From contig JAVYIG010002366.1 in assembly GCA_035222895.1 (NCBI GenBank), positions 62,001 to 126,000 of the forward strand: a stretch of 64,000 nucleotides of DNA. Direction: 5' to 3'. Both the position numbers and the translations under genes were made by a program. Numbering within the stretch: position 1 is the stretch's first letter; each line of letters begins with the position of its first letter. This stretch comes from Strongylocentrotus droebachiensis. Lineage: Eukaryota; Echinodermata; Echinoidea; Camarodonta; Strongylocentrotidae. Below the pieces are notes generated by a model. The model was not told the DNA's origin, made no database searches, and was given only the letters and a program-made list of their open reading frames with translations. Positions 50,047 to 62,200 of the stretch are shown here, in pieces.

Positions 50047-51484
50047 TATTTTGAGAAAAAATGCAGTGCAGTTTCTCCTGACATAAAAAAAGTAAACCTC
50101 ATTAGATTGAGAGTTAATTATCTCTCGAGGAACTGTAGAGCATGATATCCAGTGTCCATTTTTTACATTTATGAAGAGTAAAAAATATACAGGTATTTGT
50201 TTGTTCTGACCTCAACACTGCTCTTTGCAATTTTGCATATTTCCAATAAAAATTGATCACTTTCTTATTGCTTTCCAATGGATCACCTTGCATGGCAGGA
50301 GTTTGAAAAATGCATAGAGGAATGAAGGTTCTACAGTATATAGGTATGTCAAAGGTCATTGGTCATTTGCTGTCCCATACGTCACCAGTAATAACAACAT
50401 TTAAAAAACATTGGATATTTGAAATAAAATTGACCACTTTTTTGTTGTTTTTGCATAGATTGAATGTTCAATTTGTATAAATGTCTGAGATTGAAGAAAT
50501 CTTGGGAAATCTACATGGAAAAGTGAGGGGGAAAATGAAATATATGGGTACATGTCAAAGGTCATTTGCTGTCTTATATATCACAAATAATAAGAAAATT
50601 AACAAAACATTACATTGATTGCAATTCTATTAAATTAGGCTGTCAACTTTTTAGGTGTACTAAAACTTTAAAATTATGTTGGTTCATTCATGGGACAAAA
50701 TATATCATGGACTTACCCACAGCCCACATACATGTTCATGACTTCATGTATCAAGTTTTTTATTGTGAAATGTCTTCAATGTGTTTTGAAATCTGAAATT
50801 TGATATGTAAATAAAATTAATAAATTATTTTTAACAAAAGATTTTAGTAGTATATGTCCTTTAATTATTTACCATGCATCATATTTCCCACGGCTGGGGA
50901 TGAACAGGTAACCACACAGGTTGTGAAAATATTGAAGGGGGGGGGGGGGGCGGGTGTTGTCACTGACACCGACTGCCTCCTTCTAAATGGATGTTGACAT
51001 ATCCCAGATTTGTTATGAATTTATGATTTATTAGATATATTTTTTGTAAATGAAGTCAAGAATCTTGAATTTTTTTAAAACTCATTTATTGGAACATGCA
51101 ATCTTTCTTGTCAGGAGGGGGGAGGGGGGGGGGGGGGGATCGATCCACAAGTTTTCCCAGTGTGTTCCGTGATCTTAGAATGTACAAAATACATGAACCA
51201 TAATTTATGGTAACCTTTTGACAATGGTGCCTAAGACATCTCGGGTCCCTCCCCTGTTCATCTTGTTTAAACAAAGATTGTACACAGAACTTTGCTGTCT
51301 TGAGGGACTATGTGATTTTGTGTGTCACCCCCGCCCACTTCCCGTTCAACAACTCTGGATACACCGGTTCTCTAATTTTACATGCAGAAAAATATACTTA
51401 CTTATTTATACATACATGTTTACATACTTCTTGTTCTAATCTCGCAAAGTGTTTTGCAATATTAATATCAGTCCTGCAATATCA
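50047..51484. other. intergenic, unassigned
   Basis: AT-rich. Contains two similar stretches (TGTCAAAGGTCATTKG near 50345 and 50556) suggesting a diverged tandem duplication, and poly-G runs near 50938 and 51125. No exon supported. Confidence 0.4.
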
Positions 51485-51836
51485 ATAATAATAATAATAT
51501 TATTGCTTATATAGCGCCTAATACGTCAGGAATGTCCGAGTTTCTAAGCGCTTTACATTATTACCCCCGGTCATCGGATTCTGGCTTGCCCGCACTCAAT
51601 GTATGCACTTTCTCCACTCCCTGGGGAGCATTCCAACAAGAGCTACTAGGCTCAAATTGCTAAGCATACCACATTGGCTTTCGCATCCTACCGGGTACCC
51701 ATTTAACACCTGGGTGGAGAGTGGCAAATGAAGATCAATGTCTTGCCAAAGGACATTAGTGCCGCGGCGGGACTCGAACCGGGGACCTTGTGATCGTCAG
51801 TCCGGTGACGTATCCACTCAACCACAACACCTCTAC
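51485..51836 (-). mobile_element. tRNA-type SINE family A, full-length copy
   Basis: On the minus strand it starts GTAGAGGTGTTGTGGTTGAG, with an A-box-like TGGTTGAGTGGATA and a perfect B box GGTTCGAGTCC (51770-51780). It continues through CACTAATGTCCTTTGGCAAG to a tail with GCGCTATATAAGC and (ATT)n. Pol III promoter elements appear intact. Confidence 0.9.
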
Positions 51837-51839
51837 TCT

Positions 51840-52613
51840 AATACTTACAAACAACAATAATAAACCAAGTTTTAGGTACATTCAAACGTAAAAATACTAA
51901 TTTATTCCCTATATCATCATAGCTATCTCTTTTGTGTACATTAATACATGTAGTTTATATTCTTCAAGAGCAGACTACATGCACACACACAAAACTTACA
52001 GTTCACTCGAACCATCACTGCTGCTGCTCATAACAATAATACATGTCCATACCGACTTCACATTTCTTGTTTGCCAAGCTCTCCTCACAGACCATTAAGG
52101 AATATCAGATGGGACATTATTTCTTCCACAGTATACAGCACTGCGAGGAAGCAATAGCTTGATGGAGGGGACGATAGATTGCTAGTACACACCGCGTTCT
52201 TCTCTGCAAGAAATATATTATCCTGTGTCCAAATTAAGAGAACTGGCCTTACAGCATCCCAAGAGAAAGGGTTTGAGTTGACCAAAGTTATATTTTGCAG
52301 GTTGAAAATAAATGTAGACTGCGACACATTTATTAACCTTATCAGAAATCAACATACCATTATCCAGAATTTACCCTCAATATTTATGTTCCTAAAGTCC
52401 CCAATGCTGAAGCTCCCCAAGCTTGATCGATAGGAGCACCATGTATGTTGCATCGGCGAGAACTAGAAGTATGGTACACAAATGAACAACTAACCAGACA
52501 TATTCAACATCAACCATCTTGTTCATAATCCACATGATACACTTCTTGCCAAGTCTTTGTCTATTACTGGCTTTCGGATGTCCATCTCGGTGGCATATTG
52601 TCAAAAGAGTTTC
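51840..52613 (-). other. region 3' of MRPS16
   Basis: Probable MRPS16 3' UTR at the right; a minus-strand AATAAA lies at 52329-52334. Nothing else recognised. Confidence 0.4.
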
Positions 52614-53837
52614 TCAACTTGTTCCTTCCGCTTCTGCTGCGGCTGCCTGTTCTTTCGTAGCAGTTTTGTGCCTGGCTCTCCTTGCTATCACGTAGGTCCT
52701 CGGATGTATTGGAAGCAAGCCTGATAGTCCTGCGGTAGAGTGAGGGGGAAAAACAAATAATTATCATAAAAGGGATCCGAAAACTTTATCTTAGGTCCTT
52801 AAAAAAAAATCCTTGATTTAGCTCATGCTGCAATGATAATTATAAAGCTTTAGGTCAGTCAGGAACCCCGTGAGTTTTACAAGCCGATCGGCTGTCTGAT
52901 AATCAAGATATTTATGATTGAAAATCGAAATCAAATTTTGCATTTGCCAAACGGTTTTCATAACACTATAGTCTATTGGGGAAAACGAGCATGGTAAAAC
53001 CTGTCACTCAAAGGTTTTTACTTTTTTGAGGCACTTCTTGATCACTTGAAGCGCAATTTTTTTAGGGCTTCAATATAACACCATATCACAGACACTGATA
53101 ACACGTAGGGACGTGCATCTCAGATTTAACATTGTTAACGATCCCTTTAATACATGCATGTTATACAGAGAATTTTGTTGTTGTTCCGGCAGTACAGGAA
53201 AAGATGATAACATTTTCCCACTTGGTGCAACTGTGCAATAACATTTGAACAAGTGGATGTGTAATAAATGAAAATATATGAGTTATCTGTATTTCTACAA
53301 ATCCTTAAATACCAATCAACAGTTATTCTGTTAATCAGAGAAATCATAACTTTGAACGATACTTATCTATTTGAAAGTGTCCATTGAATTATGACAGTAC
53401 CGGTATATATAACCCTAAAAATAAATGGAACTTTGGATTTCTTCTCGGGCGGAAATGTTTCTCTTTAGATGGACACAATTGAACAAAAAAAAGTGGTAAA
53501 CTAAATACAAGAAATTAGAAAGAAAGGGTACTGACAAACTTGTAAGGAGCTATTCAATTATGACATCACAGATACAAAAGGTGTTGAAACAAAGAATCCT
53601 ACCTAAGAGATGTGATACTGGTGTTGTGGGATGTGCTCCTATCGCCAGCCAGTACTTGATTCTTTCCACATTGAGACTAACCAGCTTCTCATTGTGGTTG
53701 TTTGGCATGGGATCAAACGTTCCCAACTGCTCCAAGGCTCTCCCACTGTTTCTGGCAAACTTGTTGTGAATCGCTACGAGATGAAAGAAAGGCCTGTTCG
53801 TACAGCCATGCCGGGCTAGTCTCAACATTACTGGCAT
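52614..53837 (-). CDS. MRPS16: MRPS16, mitochondrial small ribosomal subunit protein bS16m
   Basis: Two coding exons: 53603-53837 and 52614-52729, 116 residues, in-frame GT-AG junction. Starts MPVMLRLARHGCTNRPFFHL; the core has HNKFARNSGRALEQLGTFDP, ERIKYWLAIGA and PVSHLLG, then an Ala/Glu-rich tail. This is the bS16 fold, a structural protein of the mitochondrial 28S subunit. The coding exon extends upstream in frame to 53895 without another ATG, so the Met at 53835-53837 is the likely start; the second Met (53826-53828) is possible. A non-coding first exon is likely at about 55429-55480. A family 1 MITE fills much of the intron. Confidence 0.93.
52766..53150. mobile_element. TTAA-flanked MITE family 1, copy 3
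   Basis: Left AAAAGGGATCC (border TTAA decayed), right GATCCCTTTAA. Same orientation and body as the 49118-49503 copy. It occupies the MRPS16 intron, beginning about 37 bases from the last exon. Confidence 0.85.
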
Positions 53838-53895
53838 GATGTCTTGATGCACAGGAGCTTTGAAGGCGATATTGTGACTTCCAGCTGCTTCTTTC

Positions 53896-55428
53896 CTGCA
53901 AGGGGGAGAAAATAATGTGAGGATCATCAGACTTTGCATTTCAGAATTCAGACACAGACACATAAATCTACTGTAAAAGCACAAATTAATAACTCAAGGA
54001 GTCAAACTTCCAACGGAATATGTTTTCAAATAAATAACTTGGTAATTCTTCATTCTGCCCAAATTAAGTCAAACTTCCAAATCCAAAACATCCTAAAAAA
54101 ATAAAAAAAATGCACTCACATTTTTTGATTCTATATCACGATACCTCCACATGATGTAGCATTATGTAGAAGATGTGTGGGGGAGGGGGGGGGGGGGGGA
54201 TAGTGCCAAATTTAGAGAAGGACAGGATTACTTTTGCTTTCAATCCACAACCTTTACGTACATGCCTATAGTTGTTCTCGGTAATGTCAACAAAATAAAG
54301 ACTAGCTTTCAACCCTATTTGGTTGTTGAAGTGGCAAAAACGTGAAGGTGACGCCCCCAACCCCATCACCCCCTTTTGCGGCTACATTCCTTGCAAGCCA
54401 TGGAAGTGAATCGATGAATTCGTTTTCAAGATCATTTCAGAAAGTTTTGTCTTTGAAGGTGGACTATATTATTGAATGCATAATACTGCATAATTTAGAA
54501 CACATAGAAAAAAGAAAAAAAAACAACATTTTGAAGTCTTGAACAAATGATCAAACAGGAAACCACATTTGCGTCACATGTAGGCCTACCCTAAAATTGT
54601 AATGATGAAGATTACGATGATGTCGGCAATGATGATAATTCTAATGACGATAATGCTAGATGACCAATATTGTGCCTAAAAATATACGCTAATTTATTTT
54701 GTAATCAAGATTAAGAAATGTCGAGAATATAGTTTGCAGTTTAAAACTAAAATGAAGTGCTATTACTTTCTTTTCCAAACTAAGAGTTCACTTTAATAGT
54801 GGCTATTGTTTTCCCAGATCAGAAAGAGGTGAATAACAGTAAACTGGCATTATTAGTAGGCCTACAGAGGCAAAAGAAGAAATAAAGAAAGAAATATCAA
54901 CTATCAAAAGAACATGTAGATCGATTTCTACTGGGAAGCAATTTTATTTGGCCTAACGTGTACCCGAGATGTTTCCCTTTTCTATACTTTTGATGCGCGC
55001 CCAGCATTGGGCGGAATTAGGGCAGGTCTAGGCGGAAATAGGCAAGGGAAATGCTTCACGCAGACGGCGCACTGCGGACAAACGCTTACGATTTCAGGCT
55101 TAAGAATGGCATGGTTGGATTCGCTATAATTTCGGCTACAAATTGATATACATTTGCGCCTGTATAATTCATTTTCATAGAAATCTGCTGAGAAAAACTG
55201 CCTATCGGGCGGATACCGGGCAGGGTACGGTACCAAACACGAAATCAAACACGAGGGACTGAAATTTAAAAAACGTCTGTGTCTATCATTATCATGTTCA
55301 TGCGCCTGGTATATCCAAATTAACTCAACCCTTGGACTTTTCATCATGCAAACATACACATAAAATTGTTACTTCTGGTTAAAGATATATTAATGTACCA
55401 ACACATCAACAAAATACATTTTACTTAC
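53896..55428 (-). other. MRPS16 first intron
   Basis: No exon or element recognised apart from poly-G near 54180 and short GAT repeats near 54605-54660. Confidence 0.4.
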
Positions 55429-55480
55429 GAAATACGTCGTGGTCGCGAGCGATTTTTATTTTCAGTCCCACCTTTGTTAT
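55429..55480 (-). promoter_or_regulatory. MRPS16: MRPS16 5' UTR exon and promoter (inferred)
   Basis: Strong donor GTAAGTAAAAT on the minus strand at 55418-55428, preceded by a CpG-containing stretch (CGCTCGCGACCACGACG). No ATG in the exon. A CTCF-like word lies just upstream (55491-55505). Confidence 0.5.
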
Positions 55481-55490
55481 AATGACTTTA

Positions 55491-55505
55491 CCAATAGATG
55501 GCGCT
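55491..55505 (+). promoter_or_regulatory. CTCF-like site
   Basis: CCAATAGATGGCGCT matches the bilaterian core CCASYAGRKGGCRSY at all but one position. It sits upstream of MRPS16, facing the INTS3 3' region. Confidence 0.4.
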
Positions 55506-56694
55506 CTTTATCTCAGTTTTCGGAGGTCGAGGGAAGACTGCCACAACAGAATCAGATTCAAGGTGCGATTATCTTTGTTTATATTGGACTGGTATAAAAT
55601 TAATAGTATTTATTTTCAAAAAATGAAAAACCTAATAGAAACTCCAGTTTATCTAATTAGGTATTTCTTGAAGAAATAAAACTTGTTCACAAAAAACAGA
55701 AGAGAGAGAAAACAAAAAACAGCTGGCATATTCTGCTTTATCATGATCAAAACTTTCCAGTGAATATCAATCCTCCTCTAGTCATGTTCTCTTTGCATGT
55801 ATATGCCTAGGAATAGTTTGTCCCATGTAATGTTGACTCCATGAAGAAGAAAAAGTTGTGACAAAGTGCACCTTGACTCTCAGTTTCAATTAGACTTGTG
55901 TATTTAAAACTTGGATAGGGTTTAGTAAGCCTCAGTTATGACAGCTTTTTATGCAAGAGTCACAGAACATATATATATTTTATCATGTTGTTACAAAAAA
56001 TGAATTTTGAGAGCAGGAATATTTCTGCATCTATAACCAATTTAGTGTTTATACATAGAGGTGCATTGCATGAATGATGAAGTCTTTCTCTTCTTTTAAT
56101 GAAAAAAAAAACACATTCTCAACACCAACTGTGCATTGCATGGTAATAAAAATGCAAGCACATGTATCATTTGAATTAAAGAAAAGAAAAAGAAAGAAAA
56201 AATATACAGAAACAGGCTGTACTGTCAGATTCATCTCATATTTGTAGATGACTATCCCATGATAGTGTGATAATTATAAACAAAATAAGAGAGAGAGAGA
56301 GATAGAGAAAGAAAGAAAAAGATAGAGAGCAAAAAAGGAGAAAGATAAAGGGATTAACAAAACCAAAAACATCCATCGTTATCCAAAATCAAATAAAAAG
56401 CACTTCACTGAACAAGGACAAAAACGGACAGAATAATAATAAGAATAAATGACACTCATAAACACAAAACAAATGTTTCTTCTTCAATTCTTTATGTAGA
56501 AAAATGCCTGTTCTATTTCAGTATCAGGCTAATTTACATTCAGTATGTGCACTTCAGGATTTATACAAAGAACAATAATTTGAAACGAGACGTGGTAAAC
56601 TCAGCAAATCCATTTGCTTGCTTTACAACACACACGTTAAAAATAAACAAGACTTGCAAGATTTCATGATTCAAACCTCATGCAATAGAGGCCT

Positions 56695-57030
56695 GGGGGT
56701 GCTTCATAAAGCTGTGCGTAAAGTTACGCATGACTTTACAAATGACTCAAGTATGAAGAGCTGAATAGGATTCTCAAATCCTTTTAATTGCATAAGCTAA
56801 AGTTGAAATATGCAGATGCAGATTAACCTTATCATTATTAACATAACATTTTAATGCAAAGTGTATTTTTGGCTACAATTTAATTTAGATTTTGGGAAAT
56901 ACAGTCACACTTTGTTAAAATGTCAGGAAAAACTTACGGTATCCCATTTGGCTCTTCAATCTTCATATTCAAATCATTTGTAAAATTATTTGTAACTTTA
57001 CGCACAGCTTTATGAAACGCCTCCCTGGAT
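56695..57030. mobile_element. foldback MITE with TTCATAAAGCTGTGCGTAA ends
   Basis: Left GGGTGCTTCATAAAGCTGTG, right CACAGCTTTATGAAACGCC; inner inverted GTAAAGTTACGCA / GTAACTTTACGCA. No coding capacity. Confidence 0.75.
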
Positions 57031-57842
57031 TCATGACACATAATAATCTTCTCTGGTATATAACATTTTAAAAGGAGTCATCCTTTCATCATAAAAGATT
57101 TGTCCAAGATTCAACGTGATTTAGTTGAGCTGTACTCTATTTTTCCCCTTCATTTACTTGAAAACACTATTTTGGGTCGGTTGTCATTTATTATCCTTAC
57201 ATCATGAACATAAATCTTCACAAAGCAAAATTTTCTTCAAAGAATGATAAAATCATGAGCTTCATGTATGTCACCCATTTTCATTACCCTCCTGATCTTT
57301 TAACAATCTGTTATCTTCTCTCCACTAAATCTGAAACAGAATGTTCAAAACTGTTGACAGACACAGGGGTTTTATGCAATGATTTGAACAACGTAACTTG
57401 GCTCACACACAAGTATTACACAAGTCATTAAAAACTTGTTTATGCAGTTCTAAAATTTGCAATTAAATTTCTGCTTTGAAAATAAGCAATATTGTCATTA
57501 TTAAGCAATATTATGTGTTTAATGGTACCATGAGAGTTAGAATGCATCCTGTACTAATTACTGAATGATTATTAAAATAATACAATGTCAATTACTTTCC
57601 GGTTATCAAGAGTGAAATATTCATAGTGCATCGTTTCAGTTTGAAACATTAACTTTGTAGTTTATCTAATGCAATACTATTAGTTAAATGTGGGTCTTCG
57701 GATATTTTCCCTTCTAAGATGTTGTCCCTGAGCATGTTGCCCATCTCCAGATAATTCTACCAACGTACCTTTGCTCATTCACTGTATCTAATACTTCTTC
57801 ATTGGTGACCCTGTCCCTCCAACTAATTCCTTACATTCTTTC

Positions 57843-58015
57843 ATTGGTAGTAAAACATTCCTTGAATGTTTAGCACCTTTTCATGGTAGCTCGGTTTAAT
57901 AAAGCCGGGGTAATGATATGATTGCAGGGCCCTCAGGGAGAACAGTATGAATACTGATGAGGCTACCCTGGGTAAACAAGACATATTTTTAATATTATTA
58001 TCATTATTATCAACC
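57843..58015 (+). mobile_element. SINE-like fragment
   Basis: CTTTTCATGGTAGCTCGG, GCCGGGGTAATGATATGATT, GGCCCTCAGGGAGAAC and GGGTAAACAAGACATAT, shared with 61493-61790. Head missing. Confidence 0.7.
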
Positions 58016-59267
58016 TTTCCTCCACCCTCCAGATTTTCCAAGTTTCAGAGCCATACAATGCTACACCCCACACCAGACAAATCTCTTCTTAAGAATACAT
58101 TGTATTGTATTTTAAATTTGAATACCGGTAAGAAAAGATTAAACCAGATTCCAATGAAGAAACCCAATAGACCCAAGAATGAGAGTATTTAACAGAATAT
58201 CAGACCATGAAATGTATGTGCACAAGAAGCAAGCTTCTTTTGGTACAAAGAGCCTATTTTTCTTTTCTAGAGAGATGTATTGGTACTTTTGAATACTCTC
58301 TTATTCTGATTCTGAACACATACCTAATGTATTAAAACCCCACATGATAGCTGCAATAGGTATCATTCTTTATTGTTGACTGAACATGAGAATTTGAAAT
58401 ACTTGTGAAATATATTGGCAATAATGAGAACAATTCTGTGAAGGCATGATGGAAAAATCTATTTATAAATCGTAGCAAACTATTTGAAGCCAGTCCAGTG
58501 ATTCCTTCTGTCTCGATACGTCTTTAGGTTCTTTGGGGCTGATCCTGACAATTATCTGAAGTGCGGCTGATCCTCATCGTGCTGTCATAGAAACACTTGT
58601 CGATAGTTTTCTCTGAGATTGCATGTATCATTCTGCGTTGCGTTGACTGATGATGTGCACCATCTTCACACTTGTCCAGGGCTAACAGCTAATCACAACT
58701 GGGTCCCCCCTCTCCTGCTCTGCTCTTTTAGATTGTACCACGGTACTAGAAACTTGGGACCATATCACGATGTAATATTCAATCCTGCATTTTCTGAATG
58801 CTGTAAAGGGGTGGGGAATCTTCAAAATCAACCAAACGCAACAGCTAATCTGTGAATTTTATTGCATTTAGTGGTCAGATTAAGAAGTAGGGCTTTCAAA
58901 ATGAAATTAGGCAAGTATTTGTCCCGTGAAAATCTCCATGTTCATGGGAAACATAAGGTCGTAGCAAATAAAACAGTAGCTTCAAAAGCAAATTTTCGAT
59001 GGTGCAGGAACAGGTAGAAGACGACACATCTTACATTTCAGATGCAATAGGACGCTTGTGAAGCCAAGTTGACGGACAAACAGCATCTCAGGTTGGAAGG
59101 GAACATCTTGCAAAGACAAACACACACATATTTGTTCCAAGACAAGTTTTTTAAAAAGAACAAAGGTAAGGAGTCCATTTTCTCGCTCCTGGACTCGATG
59201 CTCGTTGTGAATGTTATTCATCCTAGATGGAATGTTCTGATTGCTTCTATAGCAACATGCTACAATT

Positions 59268-62200
59268 TCAGTCGCTATCGGAATTCGCTGCCGCTGTTTT
59301 TTTCCTCTTTTTGGCTGGTTTCGACTTGAATTTGACCTCCTCATCCTTTAGAAGATAAAGAACAAAAGAAAGAAAAATGTTTATTCCATTTTCATATCCA
59401 TTTAAAATAACCCGTTATTATAGATTTTCAATATATCTCTTATACATCCACTGAAACAAACTGTATTGGAAATGCCAGTGTGGTTAAAAAATGAAATACA
59501 ATAAGAAATGAATTTTAATTAAAAAAATTCTCACCAAAGATTGAAGATGGACCATACATCACTTTACAGACTTCATGTTTCTAAAAATGTGTAAAACCTC
59601 CTGTCATACGGCATTTTAAAAGATCCTTTTCGATAAAACTACATTTTAAATTCAAAGAAACAAATTTATTAGCTCTGATGACCATTCTGACCAATGCCGA
59701 AACGCTACATACAACCAGCTCCCTACATTTATCAATAGCAATATTAACTAGATGGAATTCGACTGCGCGCAGTCGAAAATGATGCCTCCGTCATAGAGCA
59801 ATTTTACAAACCAAAGCAGAAGATTTTTTTTTAATTCAAGTTTAATTGTAATCCATTAACAGGCTCTCAGAATATCGCGATTACAAGCAATTTCTCATAT
59901 ACATATATGACCCTTTGATCTTTGACCTCATGACCCTAACATCTACTCAGTTCATTGGCTCTGCAAGATGTCCTGAGTTAAATAGTAATCCATCTGTCAG
60001 TTCTAATGAGAATGCGTTCACAAGCTATTTTTGCATACATAATGAGCCCATGACCTTTGACCTTATGAACCAAGAATCTACTCAGTTCATTGGCTCTGCA
60101 GGATACATAAATGATCTAAGTTTGGCAGGAATCCATCAATCTGTTCTAATGATAATACGATCACAAGCTATTTTTGCATACATAATGAGCCTCATGACCT
60201 TTGACCTTGACCTCATGACCCCAAAATCTAATCAGTTCATCAGCTCTGCAAGTAACATACATGACCTAAGTTTGGCACGAATCCATCAATCGGTTCTTGA
60301 GATAACGCGATCACGAGCTGTTTTTGCATACATAATGAGCCCTGTGACCTTTGACCTTTGACCTTGTGACCCCAAAATCTAATCAGTTCATTGGCTCTGC
60401 AAGATACATACATGACCAAAGTTTGGCAGGAATCCATCAATCGGTTCTTCAGATAACGCGATCACGAGAACGGGACGTACGTACGTACAGACGTACGTAC
60501 GTACGTACGTACAGACGTACGGACGGACAACCCGAAAACATAATGCCTCCGGCTACTTCGTAACGGAGGCATAAAAACGCTGCAATTACTTTGCCTGTTG
60601 AGAGCCAGAAGGGCATTAACTTTTGACAGACTCAACGCCCTTCTGGCTCACATGGATTCATCTATAAGCTTCATCCTACCTCTTTTTCTTTTTTTCTTTT
60701 TTTCAAGTGATATTTTATTTGGTGCTCAAAACAATATAATATGATATAACATAATACAGAGTTGTGACATGATTAATAAAAACAATATTATAAAAGCATT
60801 CTATTACATCTTGTAAAATATAACATAGGAAATCATTATTTAACCATCCTACCTCTGAAGAAGACGACGTATCATCGTTGACAGGTTGGCTCTTCCTTGC
60901 CCTCGGGCTGGTGTTCCCTGGCGACCGCCTGGCTAGCCGACTCCTGGTTGTCCTTGAGGCGTCTTCAAAGTCATCTACTAGAGCAAATAGATCACTATAC
61001 CTACAATGAACAGAGGGAAAGAAGGTGGTGACGATTAATTAGAGCAAAGAGGTCATCGCACAGAGGACAGATTATCTCTATATCATGTCAATTCAACAAG
61101 ATAGAACATATGAATATCTATTATTGCTTCCATATTTCGAGAGAAGTCTCCTATGACCAACTGAAATTCATCAAGTACCTCCGCTACAAAGTAGCCGGAG
61201 GCATTATGTTTTCTGGTTGTCCGTCCGTACGTCTGTACGTCTGTACGTCCCGTTTTGTGATCGCCTTATCTCAAGAACAGAAGGATGGATTATCGCCAAA
61301 CTTGGGTCATGTATGTATCTTGCAGAGCTAATTTTCTAAAATTTGATTAAGACAAGGTGCACACAAATAGAGTGAAATAACCATAAATTTAGGACTCTAT
61401 GATGTGTCATCTGCACTAAATTTCCAACAACCATAGACCTAACACTACTCCTAACCCTAATCCCATTGCAACTTTTGACAAATTAAAGCATGGAGGTGGA
61501 GGTGTCGTGGACTTGTGGATACGTCGTTGGACTGTGCATCACATGGTTCACGTTTTGAGTACTGCTGCGGCACTAATGTCCTTTGTCAAGATTTTAATTT
61601 ATGTTTGCCACCTTCCACCCGGGTGTAGTAAATGGGTACCCTGTAGGGAGAAGTTCCTTGAGATGCTTGAGTGCCTTTTCATGGGAACTCGGCTAAAGCC
61701 AGGGTAATGATATGGTTGCATGGCCCTCAGGGAGAACAAAACTAATACTGATGACCCTACCCAGGGTAAACAAGACATATCATTATCATTGTCATTAGCA
61801 AATGTGATGGAAGCGTATGGTGGGTCACCTCATTTAGCAATCAAACCTTTTTTGGTAATACAATATCAGGAAACATAAAACTTATCATTGATGGTAACTT
61901 TGTCATCAATGGTTATTTCCATGGAATAATTGATTTTGATTGGCTGTTGAGTCCTGTTACCATGGTAGTTACCATGGGTGGCTGAGTTACCATTAATGGT
62001 AAGTTTTATGCAACAGGTCCCAGGATGGGGAGTTCAGGGTTTACTTACTTTGTCTTTTGGGCTTCTGTGCACACATGTTGGAACTGTTGTAGACCTTGTA
62101 ATAATGGTTCTTGGCTGAAAACTAAAAAATCATATAGGAGGGAAAGAGAAATGTACATTAATACAAAATTCAGAGAAACACATTTTTGAATTTCTCAAGG

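Larger units (their letters stand above)
55700..59267. other. INTS3 3' flank and intergenic sequence
   Basis: No coding exon supported. Holds a foldback MITE (56695-57030), a SINE A fragment (57843-58015) and simple sequence near 56285-56340. A minus-strand AATAAA at 58858-58863, about 400 bases past the INTS3 stop, is a plausible poly(A) signal. Confidence 0.5.

Noticed and set aside
54982-55360. 125-codon minus-strand frame in the MRPS16 first intron
   Set aside because: No recognised motif and it lies between the 5' UTR exon and the coding exon; MRPS16 phase does not need it.
58982-59344. 120-codon minus-strand frame overlapping the last INTS3 exon
   Set aside because: Wrong frame; the INTS3 phase fixes the frame ending at the TGA at 59268-59270.
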